From contig NZ_CP175511.1 in assembly GCF_046058945.1 (NCBI RefSeq), forward strand, positions 1,612,001 to 1,676,000: DNA of 64,000 nucleotides. The letters are read 5' to 3'. Positions 37,998-46,593 of the stretch are shown piece after piece. Under the pieces are notes generated by a model. It searched no databases. It was not told where the DNA came from and saw only the letters and a program-made list of their open reading frames with translations. Source of the stretch: Brochothrix campestris (lineage in GTDB: Bacteria > Bacillota > Bacilli > Lactobacillales > Listeriaceae). Position numbers and translations under genes: made by a program. Numbering within the stretch: the first letter of the stretch is position 1; each line of letters begins with the position of its first letter.

Positions 37998-40900
37998 TTA
38001 TTCTTTTATACGTTTTGCTAAACGTATACGTCGCATAAAATAGCCACCAATTAGCAAGATAATCATACCATAGATAATCAGGCTTGTTGTATCTGCTGTT
38101 TTGGCATTTTTTTCGGTTGTTGTGGTTGCATTTTGATTTGTAACGCCGTTAAAGGCCGGTTTCAATAAGTGATCACCTGCATTATTATTAGGCACCGTTG
38201 TACTTGTGTTTAATGTGCTTGCTTCGTCTGCTACAGCAGGGGCAACAAGACTAGTCATAGTTACAGAGTTTGTAGCTGTTTTTGCAGGCGTCGTCGTAAT
38301 GACTTTACCTGTCATATCAACAATCGAATCCGCATCTAATGCCACAATTACATCGTACGTATGATCGTAACTAAAGCCGGTAATATCATCAATAAGTACA
38401 TGTGTACGTGCAGGTGTTTTAGCTGCACCATTAACTACTGGGTATTTAACGATACGAGTGTCAGCTTCTTTATTAATTGAAACCACTTCTGCCGCAACAT
38501 ATTGACCATTTTGATTTGTTTCAAACGTTTTAATCCAGTGACTATTTGTTAATGTCAAATACAAGTATGGTTGGTTGTTCTCAACCTTTATTGTGGCTGG
38601 TTTTTCTGTGTAATCATCCATTTTAGACAATTCGTTTGAATTTGCTTGTAATACTTTAAAATCAATCGTGTACTTAAGATTGTTTTGTAGATTAAATGGA
38701 TCAACGTAGGTAGTTGGTGTTGTTTCCTCATCCTCGTTATCCGATGGTAAAGGTGATGTTGGTCCTGATGGTGATGGTAATACTGGCTCAATCGGTTTTG
38801 TTGGATCAATTGGTTCCGTTGGGGCTGTTAACGTAACATCTGTTAACGTGTTACTCTCTAGCTGAATGGTAACATCATAAAACCCATCATACCCATCTTC
38901 ACCAAACACTGCTGGTAAATCATCAATTACAACATGTGTTTGTGCTTTTGTTTTAGCGGTTGCATTTGCAATTGGATACTTAACGACACGGGTGTCGTTC
39001 GCTAAATTACTCGACACAACTTTTGCCTCGACAAATTTACCCGCTTGCTCAGTTGCAAACGATGTAATCCAATGGCTATTTTTGAGTGTTAAATAGGCAT
39101 AGGCTTGTCCCTCTTCAACTTTGATTGTTGCTGGTTTTTCAGTGTATTCATCCATCATTGAGAGTTCATCACTGGTTGCTTTCATCACTTTGAAATTAAT
39201 GGTGTATTGATGATTGTTAACTAATTGTAAAGGATCTGTTGGTTCTGTTGGTTCTGTTGGTTCTGTTGGTTCTGTTGGTTCTGTTGGTTCTGTTGGTTCT
39301 GTTGGTTCTGTTGGTATGCCCGGGTCAACAATCGTTCCAGCTTGAGGAAACAGACTATCAGCTACTTTAATTGCTTTTGTTGTATCAAATAATAAGCGGA
39401 AATCGGCAGCCCCAACATATAGACTACGCGTTTTCATCTCGATTTGATAACCAACATGAGCAAGTAATTCTGCAGTTTCATCTGTTAGCGGGAACTTAAC
39501 TGTGCGCGTATTTGCTGCATCATCCGTAGCAAGAACGGTCACGTCTGTTAGCGCATCACCGACTGTTGTTTGAAAAGCAGTAACTGTCTTCGAGTCATTA
39601 ATCGTCATGGCCACATATTTTTTTCCATCTTTAATTTGAAGGTAGACAGGATTATTAAAGTATTTTTGCATCGTACTCGCTTTATCTTCGGTTGCGTGTT
39701 TTGCTTCAAATGGTAACGTATAGGTACCATCAGCTAAAGCAACTTTTGGAGCTACCGGGAATTCACTATCGGCAACCTTCGTCGCTGTTTCTGTCTCAAA
39801 TAACAAATAGAAGTCGGCCTTCCCGTTATAGATATTACCATTCCCCATATCTGCGGCATACGTAACATGTGCTAGTAACTCGGCTGTTTCATCCGTGATT
39901 TCAAATCGGACGGTGCGAGTGTTTTTCTCTGTATCCTCTGATAAGACGGTCACGTCCGTTAACGCATCACCGACTGTTGTTTGAAAGGATGTGACGGTTT
40001 TTGAGTCATTGATTGTCATTGCGACATATTTTTTACCCTCTTTAATTTGAAGGTAGACAGGGTTATTGAAATATTTTTGCATGCTACTCGCTTTATCTTC
40101 GGTTGCATGTTTTGCTTCAAAGTTTAGACGATACGTACCGTCCTCCAAGGCTGGCTTCGCGGCTTGTGGATAACTGCTATCAGCAACTTTCACTGCATAG
40201 TTCGTATCAAAGAGTAATTTAAAATCAGCTGTTCCATTATAAATACTACCATTGCCCATATCTGCAGCATAGTTAACGTGTGCTAATAATGTGGCTGTTT
40301 CATCTGTGATTTCAAATTGAACGGTACGGGTGTTATTATCTGTGTCCTCTGATAGGACTGTTACGTCTGTTAACCCATCACCGACTGTTGTTTGAAAGGC
40401 AGTGACGGTTTTTGAGTCGTTAATTGTCATTGCGACGTATTTTTTGCCGTCTTTAATTTGAAGATAGACAGGATTATTAAAGTATTTTTGCATGCTACTC
40501 GCTTGCTCTTTAGTGGCATGGCGTGCATCGAACGGTAACGTATAGGTGCCGTCAGCTAGGGCCGTTTTTGTGACTGTTGGATAATCCGTCGCGTCTGCTG
40601 ATTTGGCGGCGGTAGTATCAAATAACAAACGGAAATCAGCCTTACCATTGTATATATTTCCGTTACCGATAACTGCGGCATACGTAACGTGTGCAAGTAA
40701 TTCGGCCGTTTCATCTGTGATTTCAAATTGAACGGTACGGGTGTTGTTCTCAGTGTCCTCTGATAAAACGGTCACATCTGTTAGTGACCCATCAACTGTT
40801 GTTTGGAATGATGTGACTGTCTTCGAATCATTTATCGTCATGACGACAAATTTACGACCATTTTTTATTTGAATCAAAGCGGGGTTATTGAAATACTTTT

Positions 40901-41720
40901 GCATCGTACTCGCTTGATCTTTTGTTGCATGTTTCGCTTCGAACGGTAGGTTATAGGTTCCTTCATCTAACGTTGGAGGCGTTGGTGTTATAACTGTTGG
41001 CGCTTCTTCACTTGTTGCGGGTGTTGTACTGCTTGAAGGTGTGCTCGTTTGCGTGTCACTTTCTGAACTCTGTGATAAAACCGGATTTTCAACATTGATG
41101 TTTTGTTCGGTTGATGTACTACTTTGTGGCTCACTTGAAACAGTTGTTGGCGCTTCAATCGAGCTGTTTGCATCCGGTGATGTCGGTGCTTCTGTCACTA
41201 TTTGAAGTGTCGACACATCCATTTTCATATCTGCTTGATACCAGCTGTCGTACTTAATCTCTGCAACATTGATATGCATGTACGAATAAATAATCGCATT
41301 GACATCATCAAATTTAATCTTTACGACTTTCGTGTTGTTGGCTTCGTCTGTTGAGACATCAGTAACATTTTGATAAATATCTGTATAATTAGACTCTGGT
41401 GATGGGACTTGTGGTGCGGTTGAGGCTAAATTCGTTGCGAGTGTTTGCCAATACGTTTGGTTGTTTAACGTTATGTATAAGTATGGTTGGTTGTTCTCAA
41501 CCTTAATAGTAGCCTGTTGTTTTATGTATCGATTTGCTGCTGACGTTTCTTTGGTTGTTGCACCGGTTCCTGGTTTTAATAAGGAAACGTCGACCCTGTA
41601 TTCAGCACCATCTTGTAAGTCCGTCGACGTCGCTGCAGTCGCTGTATAGGCTGGCAAAAAGCTAATGACAACAGTTGCGATAATTACCAATATCCCTAAT
41701 TTTTTAATTAACGTTTTCAT
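37998..41720 (-). CDS. Seven-NEAT-domain haem/haemoglobin receptor anchored to the cell wall
   Basis: A 1240-residue surface protein. Signal peptide 1-30; NEAT1 about 36-171; Ser/Thr-rich linker 172-250; four tandem near-identical NEAT domains 2-5 (starting near 251, 388, 525, 662; period 137 residues); an EPT repeat linker 803-829; NEAT6 830-955; Pro-rich linker; NEAT7 1011-1132; sorting signal NAKTA (1205-1209), membrane segment and basic tail. NEAT1, 6 and 7 carry the haem-binding YxxxY (Y157/Y161, Y944/Y948, Y1118/Y1122). NEAT2-5 lack it and instead share SSMQKYFNNP and NDSKTVT. It resembles Listeria SvpA/Hbp2 in outline but is about twice as long. The NAKT signal suggests sortase B as the anchoring enzyme. 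Confidence 0.92.
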   Translation of the reverse strand: MKTLIKKLGILVIIATVVISFLPAYTATAATSTDLQDGAEYRVDVSLLKPGTGATTKETSAANRYIKQQATIKVENNQPYLYITLNNQTYWQTLATNLASTAPQVPSPESNYTDIYQNVTDVSTDEANNTKVVKIKFDDVNAIIYSYMHINVAEIKYDSWYQADMKMDVSTLQIVTEAPTSPDANSSIEAPTTVSSEPQSSTSTEQNINVENPVLSQSSESDTQTSTPSSSTTPATSEEAPTVITPTPPTLDEGTYNLPFEAKHATKDQASTMQKYFNNPALIQIKNGRKFVVMTINDSKTVTSFQTTVDGSLTDVTVLSEDTENNTRTVQFEITDETAELLAHVTYAAVIGNGNIYNGKADFRLLFDTTAAKSADATDYPTVTKTALADGTYTLPFDARHATKEQASSMQKYFNNPVYLQIKDGKKYVAMTINDSKTVTAFQTTVGDGLTDVTVLSEDTDNNTRTVQFEITDETATLLAHVNYAADMGNGSIYNGTADFKLLFDTNYAVKVADSSYPQAAKPALEDGTYRLNFEAKHATEDKASSMQKYFNNPVYLQIKEGKKYVAMTINDSKTVTSFQTTVGDALTDVTVLSEDTEKNTRTVRFEITDETAELLAHVTYAADMGNGNIYNGKADFYLLFETETATKVADSEFPVAPKVALADGTYTLPFEAKHATEDKASTMQKYFNNPVYLQIKDGKKYVAMTINDSKTVTAFQTTVGDALTDVTVLATDDAANTRTVKFPLTDETAELLAHVGYQIEMKTRSLYVGAADFRLLFDTTKAIKVADSLFPQAGTIVDPGIPTEPTEPTEPTEPTEPTEPTEPTEPTDPLQLVNNHQYTINFKVMKATSDELSMMDEYTEKPATIKVEEGQAYAYLTLKNSHWITSFATEQAGKFVEAKVVSSNLANDTRVVKYPIANATAKTKAQTHVVIDDLPAVFGEDGYDGFYDVTIQLESNTLTDVTLTAPTEPIDPTKPIEPVLPSPSGPTSPLPSDNEDEETTPTTYVDPFNLQNNLKYTIDFKVLQANSNELSKMDDYTEKPATIKVENNQPYLYLTLTNSHWIKTFETNQNGQYVAAEVVSINKEADTRIVKYPVVNGAAKTPARTHVLIDDITGFSYDHTYDVIVALDADSIVDMTGKVITTTPAKTATNSVTMTSLVAPAVADEASTLNTSTTVPNNNAGDHLLKPAFNGVTNQNATTTTEKNAKTADTTSLIIYGMIILLIGGYFMRRIRLAKRIKE
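39241..39312 (-). repeat. Nine-base tandem repeat encoding Glu-Pro-Thr
   Basis: Eight perfect copies of GGTTCTGTT on the plus strand, with one degenerate copy (GGATCTGTT) to the left. They encode the linker between NEAT5 and NEAT6. Gain or loss of units keeps the frame, so the linker length can vary. Confidence 0.95.
39326..40970 (-). repeat. Four tandem 411-base gene-internal repeats (NEAT2-5)
   Basis: Four units of about 137 codons with high DNA identity; for example GACAGG(A/G)TTATT(A/G)AA(A/G)TATTTTTGCAT recurs with a period of about 411 bases. Such direct repeats can expand or contract by recombination. Confidence 0.85.
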
Positions 41721-41729
41721 TGTCTCCCC

Positions 41730-42389
41730 CTATTTAACTGTTCTTTTTTTGCGGCTAATAATTAAACCTACCGCAGCTACTAGTGCTAGGCCACCATATA
41801 AGGCTAAACTATTCGTATCGCCTGATTTTGGATTCGCGACTTTCGCAGCACTTGTTTGTCCTGTAGCGCTCGTATTTGTGTCTGTTTTTGAAACGGCTGC
41901 GTCACTACTATCGTCTGTTTTAGTCGTTTTGCTCGTCGCAGCAGTGGCTTCATCAGTTGTTGATAAATCTAAACTTAAATTGATTTTATAATTATGGTGA
42001 TAGTTTAAGCTCTCGTTATCAATATCAACTTTAATCGTTGCTGGTAACGATTGTTTTGCTTCGCCGATATTAAATCGAACTTTGCGGGTATCCGCACTTT
42101 TGCTCGAGCTCAAGACTTGCCCTTGACTGCCAGCGACTGTTAAGCCTGTAATCCAGGTACTATGATTCACTTGCAAATCCAACGTTGCTTTACCATCAGT
42201 CACAGTTAAGGCTGCTGGTTTATCAAAGTAGTCATTTGCCATTGAAGCTGAACTTGCCTCACTGTCTAAGACAGTATAATTAACCTTGTAATTCCCGTCC
42301 GCTATCGCTGCTTTGCTTGGTGTTGCCAAAAAAATGTTGCACACAGCCATTGTAATAATCGCTGCGATTAAGATACTTATTTTCTTCAT
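41730..42389 (-). CDS. Single-NEAT cell-wall haem-binding protein (Hbp1/IsdC type)
   Basis: A 219-residue surface protein: signal peptide 1-27, one NEAT domain about 28-142 with the haem-binding Y130-HHN-Y134, a Ser/Thr/Asp-rich spacer, the sorting motif NPKSG (186-190), a hydrophobic segment and the tail SRKKRTVK. NPKSG is close to the NPKSS motif of the Listeria homologue, which sortase B handles from memory. The frame extends 18 codons further, but AAGGGGGA before the ATG at 42389 fixes the start. It is the first gene of the operon behind a Fur-controlled promoter and precedes the seven-NEAT gene by nine bases. It probably relays haem across the wall to the lipoprotein. Confidence 0.92.
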   Translation of the reverse strand: MKKISILIAAIITMAVCNIFLATPSKAAIADGNYKVNYTVLDSEASSASMANDYFDKPAALTVTDGKATLDLQVNHSTWITGLTVAGSQGQVLSSSKSADTRKVRFNIGEAKQSLPATIKVDIDNESLNYHHNYKINLSLDLSTTDEATAATSKTTKTDDSSDAAVSKTDTNTSATGQTSAAKVANPKSGDTNSLALYGGLALVAAVGLIISRKKRTVK

Positions 42390-42455
42390 CTTTATATCCC
42401 CCTTATAAGTAACAGTAAGCCTTCGAGTTACTGATAGTTTCAATTACACTTCTCA

Positions 42456-42485
42456 ATTGTAATTGATAACGATTATCATTGTCAA
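42456..42485 (-). promoter_or_regulatory. Haem-operon promoter with Fur box
   Basis: Minus-strand TTGACA (42480-42485), 18 bases, TACAAT (42456-42461). Between them lies TGATAACGATTATCA (42464-42478), a 7-1-7 Fur box with one departure from the consensus TGATAATNATTATCA. This predicts repression by Fur with iron and expression in iron starvation. Confidence 0.85.
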
Positions 42486-42514
42486 TCGCTTTTTTTATCC
42501 CTTTTATTAACAGA

Positions 42515-42552
42515 TAAAAAGCCTCACTCAATTTGAGTGAGGGCTTTTTATC
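42515..42552 (-). terminator. Terminator of murC operon
   Basis: Long stem AAAAAGCCCTCACTCAA / TTGAGTGAGGCTTTTT on the minus strand, with one unpaired base, followed by T-rich sequence. It separates murC from the haem-operon promoter. Confidence 0.9.
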
Positions 42553-42557
42553 TGTGC

Positions 42558-43865
42558 TTATTGTTGCGCAGTTAACGTTAATTCGTAAGCTTTTTGGAAT
42601 TTTTGAATGTCACCCGCACCCATGAAGAGTAATACGCCCGTTTTGTATGCTTTTAAAACTTCTGTATGTTGCTCTTGGATGATGTGGCTACCTTCAATTA
42701 AATCTCCGAGGTCTTGAATCGTTAAATCACCAGTTTGCTCACGGGCTGATCCAAAAATATCACATAAATAGGTCGCATCTGCTTTGCTCAATGATTCAGC
42801 AAAATTTTGCAAGAAAGCATTTGTTCGGCTAAATGTATGAGGTTGGAAAATCGCAATCACCTGACGATCAGGATACTTTTGACGAGCCGCGTTAATCGTT
42901 GCTTCAATTTCAGCAGGATGATGAGCATAATCATCAAATAAAATTTGATCACCGATCACTTTTTCACTGAAGCGACGTTTCACGCCTGCATACGTCCGCA
43001 TCCGCGCTTGTACCGCTTCAATTGGCAAGCCTTGTAATTGTGTAAAAGCAATGACAGCTAAGGCATTACGAACATTGTGCTCACCAAAAGTTGGTACATT
43101 GAACGAGCCGTATAACTTGCCATCAATCATCACATCAAAGGTACAGCCTGCTGTATGACGGTTAATATTTGTAGCGCGGTAGTTGTTTTCTTCCCCTAAA
43201 CCGAAATAAACAACCGGTGTTGTTAATTTTAATGAACGTACTTTTTCATCATCACCGTTAGCAATAACAATTTCTTTCGTTTGATAAACAAGCGATTGAA
43301 AGGCATCAACAACATCATCTTCGGTCTTGAAATAATCAGGATGATCCCAATCAATGTTATTAATAATCGTAAAATGAGGTTTATAGGCTAAGAAATGTCG
43401 TTGGTATTCACAGGCTTCTAAGGCAAAGTAATTAGCTGCTTTAACACCACGGCCAGTTCCATCACCAATTAAATATGAGACTGACGTAATCCCTTCTAAC
43501 ACATGCGATAATAAACCGGTTGTTGATGTCTTACCATGTGAGCCTGTCACTGCAATACTTGCATAGCCTTCAATTAACTTCCCTAAAAAGTCATTGTATT
43601 GATAAAGTGTCGCACCTAATTGTTTGGCTGCCACGACTTCTTCATGTGTGTCGGGAAAGGCTGCACCTTGAATCACAACCATGTCGGCTGTAATGTTTTC
43701 TTTAGCGAACGGTAACAACTTAATGTTGGCACGTTCAAGTGCACGTTGGGTGAAAAATTCTTTGTCAATATCTGAGCCTTGAACGGTCTTGCCTTCATCG
43801 TGTAGAATTTGTGCTAATGCACTCATCCCTGTTCCTTTTATACCGATAAAATGATATGTACTCAT
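42558..43865 (-). CDS. murC: MurC, UDP-N-acetylmuramate--L-alanine ligase
   Basis: A 435-residue ATP-dependent ligase that adds L-alanine to UDP-N-acetylmuramate, the first amino acid of the peptidoglycan stem. It has an N-terminal UDP-binding motif GIKGTGMSALAQIL, the ATP-binding loop TGSHGKTSTTGLL near residue 107, the middle-domain segment EACEYQRHF with NNIDWDHPDYF, and the C-terminal FDDYAHHPAEIEATI and FQPHTFSRT. It is the last gene of the ytpP-ytpQ-ytpR group, as in Bacillus and Listeria, and starts 39 bases after the SftA-like fragment gene. Confidence 0.95.
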   Translation of the reverse strand: MSTYHFIGIKGTGMSALAQILHDEGKTVQGSDIDKEFFTQRALERANIKLLPFAKENITADMVVIQGAAFPDTHEEVVAAKQLGATLYQYNDFLGKLIEGYASIAVTGSHGKTSTTGLLSHVLEGITSVSYLIGDGTGRGVKAANYFALEACEYQRHFLAYKPHFTIINNIDWDHPDYFKTEDDVVDAFQSLVYQTKEIVIANGDDEKVRSLKLTTPVVYFGLGEENNYRATNINRHTAGCTFDVMIDGKLYGSFNVPTFGEHNVRNALAVIAFTQLQGLPIEAVQARMRTYAGVKRRFSEKVIGDQILFDDYAHHPAEIEATINAARQKYPDRQVIAIFQPHTFSRTNAFLQNFAESLSKADATYLCDIFGSAREQTGDLTIQDLGDLIEGSHIIQEQHTEVLKAYKTGVLLFMGAGDIQKFQKAYELTLTAQQ

Positions 43866-43904
43866 TTAAAAATCCTCCATCATAGTGATTTAGTTGCGCT
43901 TCCG

Positions 43905-44747
43905 TTATTTTTTCTTACTTAACAGTTCACCAAAAAATTGCAAACGGTTATTAAGTTCGGTCTGTGCTTGTCCACCTTTACGTTGTTTTGAACGAATTTG
44001 GCGTGTCATTTCAACTGCTGCGACACGAGCAATCTGTTGAATTTCCTCGTTTGAAAACTGTTCACCTTTAGGCTTAATTGATTGCGGTAATTTAACGCGG
44101 CCATCTTTTGTAATTGTTAATACATCCGGTGCTGTTGACGTCTCCGTCAAAGCTGGTTGCTCTTCAATTGGTAAAACAGCTTCACTAACAATCGCTTCAA
44201 CCTCAGCTGTTTTTTCAACAGGTGGTTCGACTGGTACTGGTTGCTGTTGTGCCTCTACTTGCTCAACAGGTGGCACCATTTTTTCACCCGTTTCTTCCGC
44301 TGTTATCGCCTGAGACATTGGTTTACTCTCATTAGTTAATGGCTTCGACGGATAAAATTGTTGCATGTTACGTTTTTGAAAACCGAACACAGGCGACGGA
44401 ATCTCACGTGCTTTAAAATGTGATTCACGTGATGATGGCTGCCACTTTGACTCAGTTTCAGCAGTTTGACTAACTGTTTCGTTTGTTGGTTTAGCTACTG
44501 GTGGTTTTACGCGCTCTCCCTCGGACTGATCCGACGGTGTCGAGGCCGATAAACGGTTATTTTTATGCGCGGAGTCCATCGTTACAATCCGGACTCTACC
44601 TTCATTGTAATCACGTGTTGTCTTGTTGCGGGTCGATGAGCGTTGCTCCACAGCTTTATCAGCGCTTGGTCTCTGCTCAGTTTGTCCTTTTTCTTCATCG
44701 TTACTCATCATTTTTTTAAACCAGCCTGCCATGTCTCTCACGCCCAT
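43905..44747 (-). CDS. Disordered protein resembling the SftA N-terminal region, without FtsK motor
   Basis: A 280-residue hydrophilic protein, rich in E, Q, P, T and S and mostly disordered. It begins MGVRDMAGWFKKMMSND and contains REIPSPVFGFQKRN near residue 118, a motif I associate with the N-terminus of the soluble DNA translocase SftA/YtpT. In Bacillus and Listeria sftA, with a motor of about 500 residues, stands exactly here between ytpR and murC. Here the frame ends after a short helical, lysine-rich tail (NEEIQQIARVAAVEMTRQI near 232-250), and only 39 bases lie before murC, so the motor is absent. The start could be ATG 44732 instead of 44747. Function is unknown. Confidence 0.75.
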   Translation of the reverse strand: MGVRDMAGWFKKMMSNDEEKGQTEQRPSADKAVEQRSSTRNKTTRDYNEGRVRIVTMDSAHKNNRLSASTPSDQSEGERVKPPVAKPTNETVSQTAETESKWQPSSRESHFKAREIPSPVFGFQKRNMQQFYPSKPLTNESKPMSQAITAEETGEKMVPPVEQVEAQQQPVPVEPPVEKTAEVEAIVSEAVLPIEEQPALTETSTAPDVLTITKDGRVKLPQSIKPKGEQFSNEEIQQIARVAAVEMTRQIRSKQRKGGQAQTELNNRLQFFGELLSKKK

Positions 44748-44837
44748 TTCTATTGGTCTATTAGCTACTCATTTAAGTGTAGCAAACTAGCTGCTGTTAT
44801 GCTATTACAAACCATGCAGCCAATCAGTTATCGTTCG

Positions 44838-45452
44838 TTAAAAATTAACGACGTATTCTTCACCTGCTGTTAGTTCACCATCAAGCACTAAGATTCCTTT
44901 TTCTTGTGGCGCATCAGGAATCGCTAATTCACGTGCAGCACACAACATACCGTTACTTGTTTCGCCACGTAAAGCAGACGGTTCAATAATTAAACCGCTT
45001 GGCATCACAGCTCCCACTTTAGCAACGACCACAAATTGGCCTTGTTCCACATTGGGTGCGCCACAAACGATTTGTTCAACATGTGTGCCCAAATCAACTT
45101 GGCAGACACTTAAATGATCAGAGTTACTATGGACTGTCTTTTCTTGCACGTAACCAACCACGAATTTAGGTGTTGTATCGACCGCTTCAAGTGGTGCAAA
45201 GCCTACAGTTGCTAATTGTTGATTGACAAATGCTACCGTTTCAGTAGAAACCGTCATTTTTGTAGTAGTGTTTAAGTCTGTTTCTTTCACGTTAAATATA
45301 TTATAGCCAATGACTTCATCCGTCTCAGCATTTTTAATTTCAGTGACATTACCGTTTGATTTAATGTTAACCTGCTCGGCTTTCTTACCATTCAATTGAA
45401 CGATTAAGACATCGCCAATCCCTTTTTCATTATAAAACATATTTAGTATCAT
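44838..45452 (-). CDS. ytpR: YtpR, tRNA-binding-domain protein
   Basis: A 204-residue protein whose C-terminal half is an EMAP/Arc1p-like OB fold similar to the N-terminus of the phenylalanyl-tRNA synthetase beta chain. Marks are FVVGYVQEKTVHSNSDHLSV, LGTHVEQIVCGAPNVEQGQF and the segment VGAVMPSGLIIEPSALRG. The N-terminal half is the DUF4479 part of this family. It overlaps ytpQ by four bases (ATGA), so translation is coupled. Its exact role is not known; a tRNA-binding or editing function is inferred from the fold. Confidence 0.9.
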   Translation of the reverse strand: MILNMFYNEKGIGDVLIVQLNGKKAEQVNIKSNGNVTEIKNAETDEVIGYNIFNVKETDLNTTTKMTVSTETVAFVNQQLATVGFAPLEAVDTTPKFVVGYVQEKTVHSNSDHLSVCQVDLGTHVEQIVCGAPNVEQGQFVVVAKVGAVMPSGLIIEPSALRGETSNGMLCAARELAIPDAPQEKGILVLDGELTAGEEYVVNF

Positions 45453-46255
45453 TTTGATAACCCCTTTTGTTTGTTTTTTGCCAGAATAAACACGGGTGTT
45501 AAGTGTCCGGCGGTATATTCAAAGGCAAGCGTTGTAATTGGTACAGGTCCAGACGCATAAAAATCAAGCGTTAAGTGACCAATAACATCGTAACCAGCAT
45601 CATTCACTACGTCTACTAATAATAACACATCCTGATGCGGTACTGCCACAACGATCTGACCTTTTGCTTCTTTTTCCATCTTTTTCATAAAGTCATGATT
45701 TAATAAGCGGCTGGCATCGTAGCCATCGTTCGTACGGACGAAGTAAAAGGTATTGTCTGCTACGGTATCAATTTTCAACGGAATTGTCTTTTTGTTGAGG
45801 TTGCGCTCTGCCAGTTGTTTAATTTGGGCTTCAGATAGGATAGCTGTATCTTTCATTGTCAACAGACGATACGTATTACCTAAATCGAGCACATAGTAAA
45901 TACGGGTTTCAGCTGTATGATCCGTTGTGATGAACTGTTCACCTGTTTTTGTTTCACGTGGAAAAGAACTTGAACGAATAACAGGAAACAACTCAGCTTG
46001 ATGTTGATGTACTTGCTTCGTTGTTTGGGCTGCCTTAAAACTGTTGGTAACATAATACACTTGCTTGGCAATAGCCGTTTCACCTTTTTGTTCCACTTGT
46101 TTAACTAATTCACCTAATTGAATTGTGACTGCGTTGGTGCTGCGAGTGTCACTAATTTTCAATGTACCTGTATCACGCTTAAAGTCAAAACGATACGGTT
46201 CAGCTGCCAAGGCAGTCTCTAATTTGCTTTTAACAGTTACAATTGTTTCTTTCAT
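45449..46255 (-). CDS. ytpQ: YtpQ, DUF1444 family protein
   Basis: A 268-residue cytoplasmic protein of the DUF1444 family, with the typical segments LFPVIRSSSFPRETKTGEQF and the C-terminal YTAGHLTPVFILAKNKQKG. It has no membrane segment. It sits in the conserved ytpP-ytpQ-ytpR row with four-base overlaps at both ends. No biochemical function is known to me for this family. Confidence 0.88.
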   Translation of the reverse strand: MKETIVTVKSKLETALAAEPYRFDFKRDTGTLKISDTRSTNAVTIQLGELVKQVEQKGETAIAKQVYYVTNSFKAAQTTKQVHQHQAELFPVIRSSSFPRETKTGEQFITTDHTAETRIYYVLDLGNTYRLLTMKDTAILSEAQIKQLAERNLNKKTIPLKIDTVADNTFYFVRTNDGYDASRLLNHDFMKKMEKEAKGQIVVAVPHQDVLLLVDVVNDAGYDVIGHLTLDFYASGPVPITTLAFEYTAGHLTPVFILAKNKQKGLSK

Positions 46256-46593
46256 TTGCTTTGCCCCTTCAGCCGTGATGCATTAATAAAGGCAGTAATT
46301 TCAGCCTCGGTTTTACGCTCTTTGCTCACAAACCGATCACGTTCAATCCCGTTTTCAAATGTCACAAAACTTGGTATCCCAAAAATGGCTAATTCTTGAC
46401 ATAAATCAAGCAGTTGATCGCGATCGATATGAATAAAGTTAAAATCAGGATGAGCGGCCTCAATGGCTGGCAAGTGTGGCTCGATATAACGACAATCTCC
46501 ACACCAATCGGCACTAAACAGCGCGACCGTTTTTTGTGTTGCAATACTCGTATCAAATTCATTTCTTGTTTCAATTTTTTTCATGTTCTTCAT
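46252..46593 (-). CDS. ytpP: YtpP, thioredoxin-like protein
   Basis: A 113-residue single-domain thioredoxin-fold protein. The active site is WCGDC (instead of the usual WCGPC) near residues 30-34, and the cis-proline segment is IFGIPSFVTFENG. A role in thiol redox balance is expected; the exact partner is unknown. The annotated ATG overlaps the stop of the preceding hydrolase gene by four bases; a second ATG nine bases further (46584) is an equally good start. Confidence 0.88.
   Translation of the reverse strand: MKNMKKIETRNEFDTSIATQKTVALFSADWCGDCRYIEPHLPAIEAAHPDFNFIHIDRDQLLDLCQELAIFGIPSFVTFENGIERDRFVSKERKTEAEITAFINASRLKGQSK

Noticed and set aside
39232..39312. Tandem GGTTCTGTT units as a CRISPR array
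   Set aside because: Units are contiguous nine-base in-frame codon repeats without spacers, and no cas genes are present. No CRISPR array was seen anywhere in the window.
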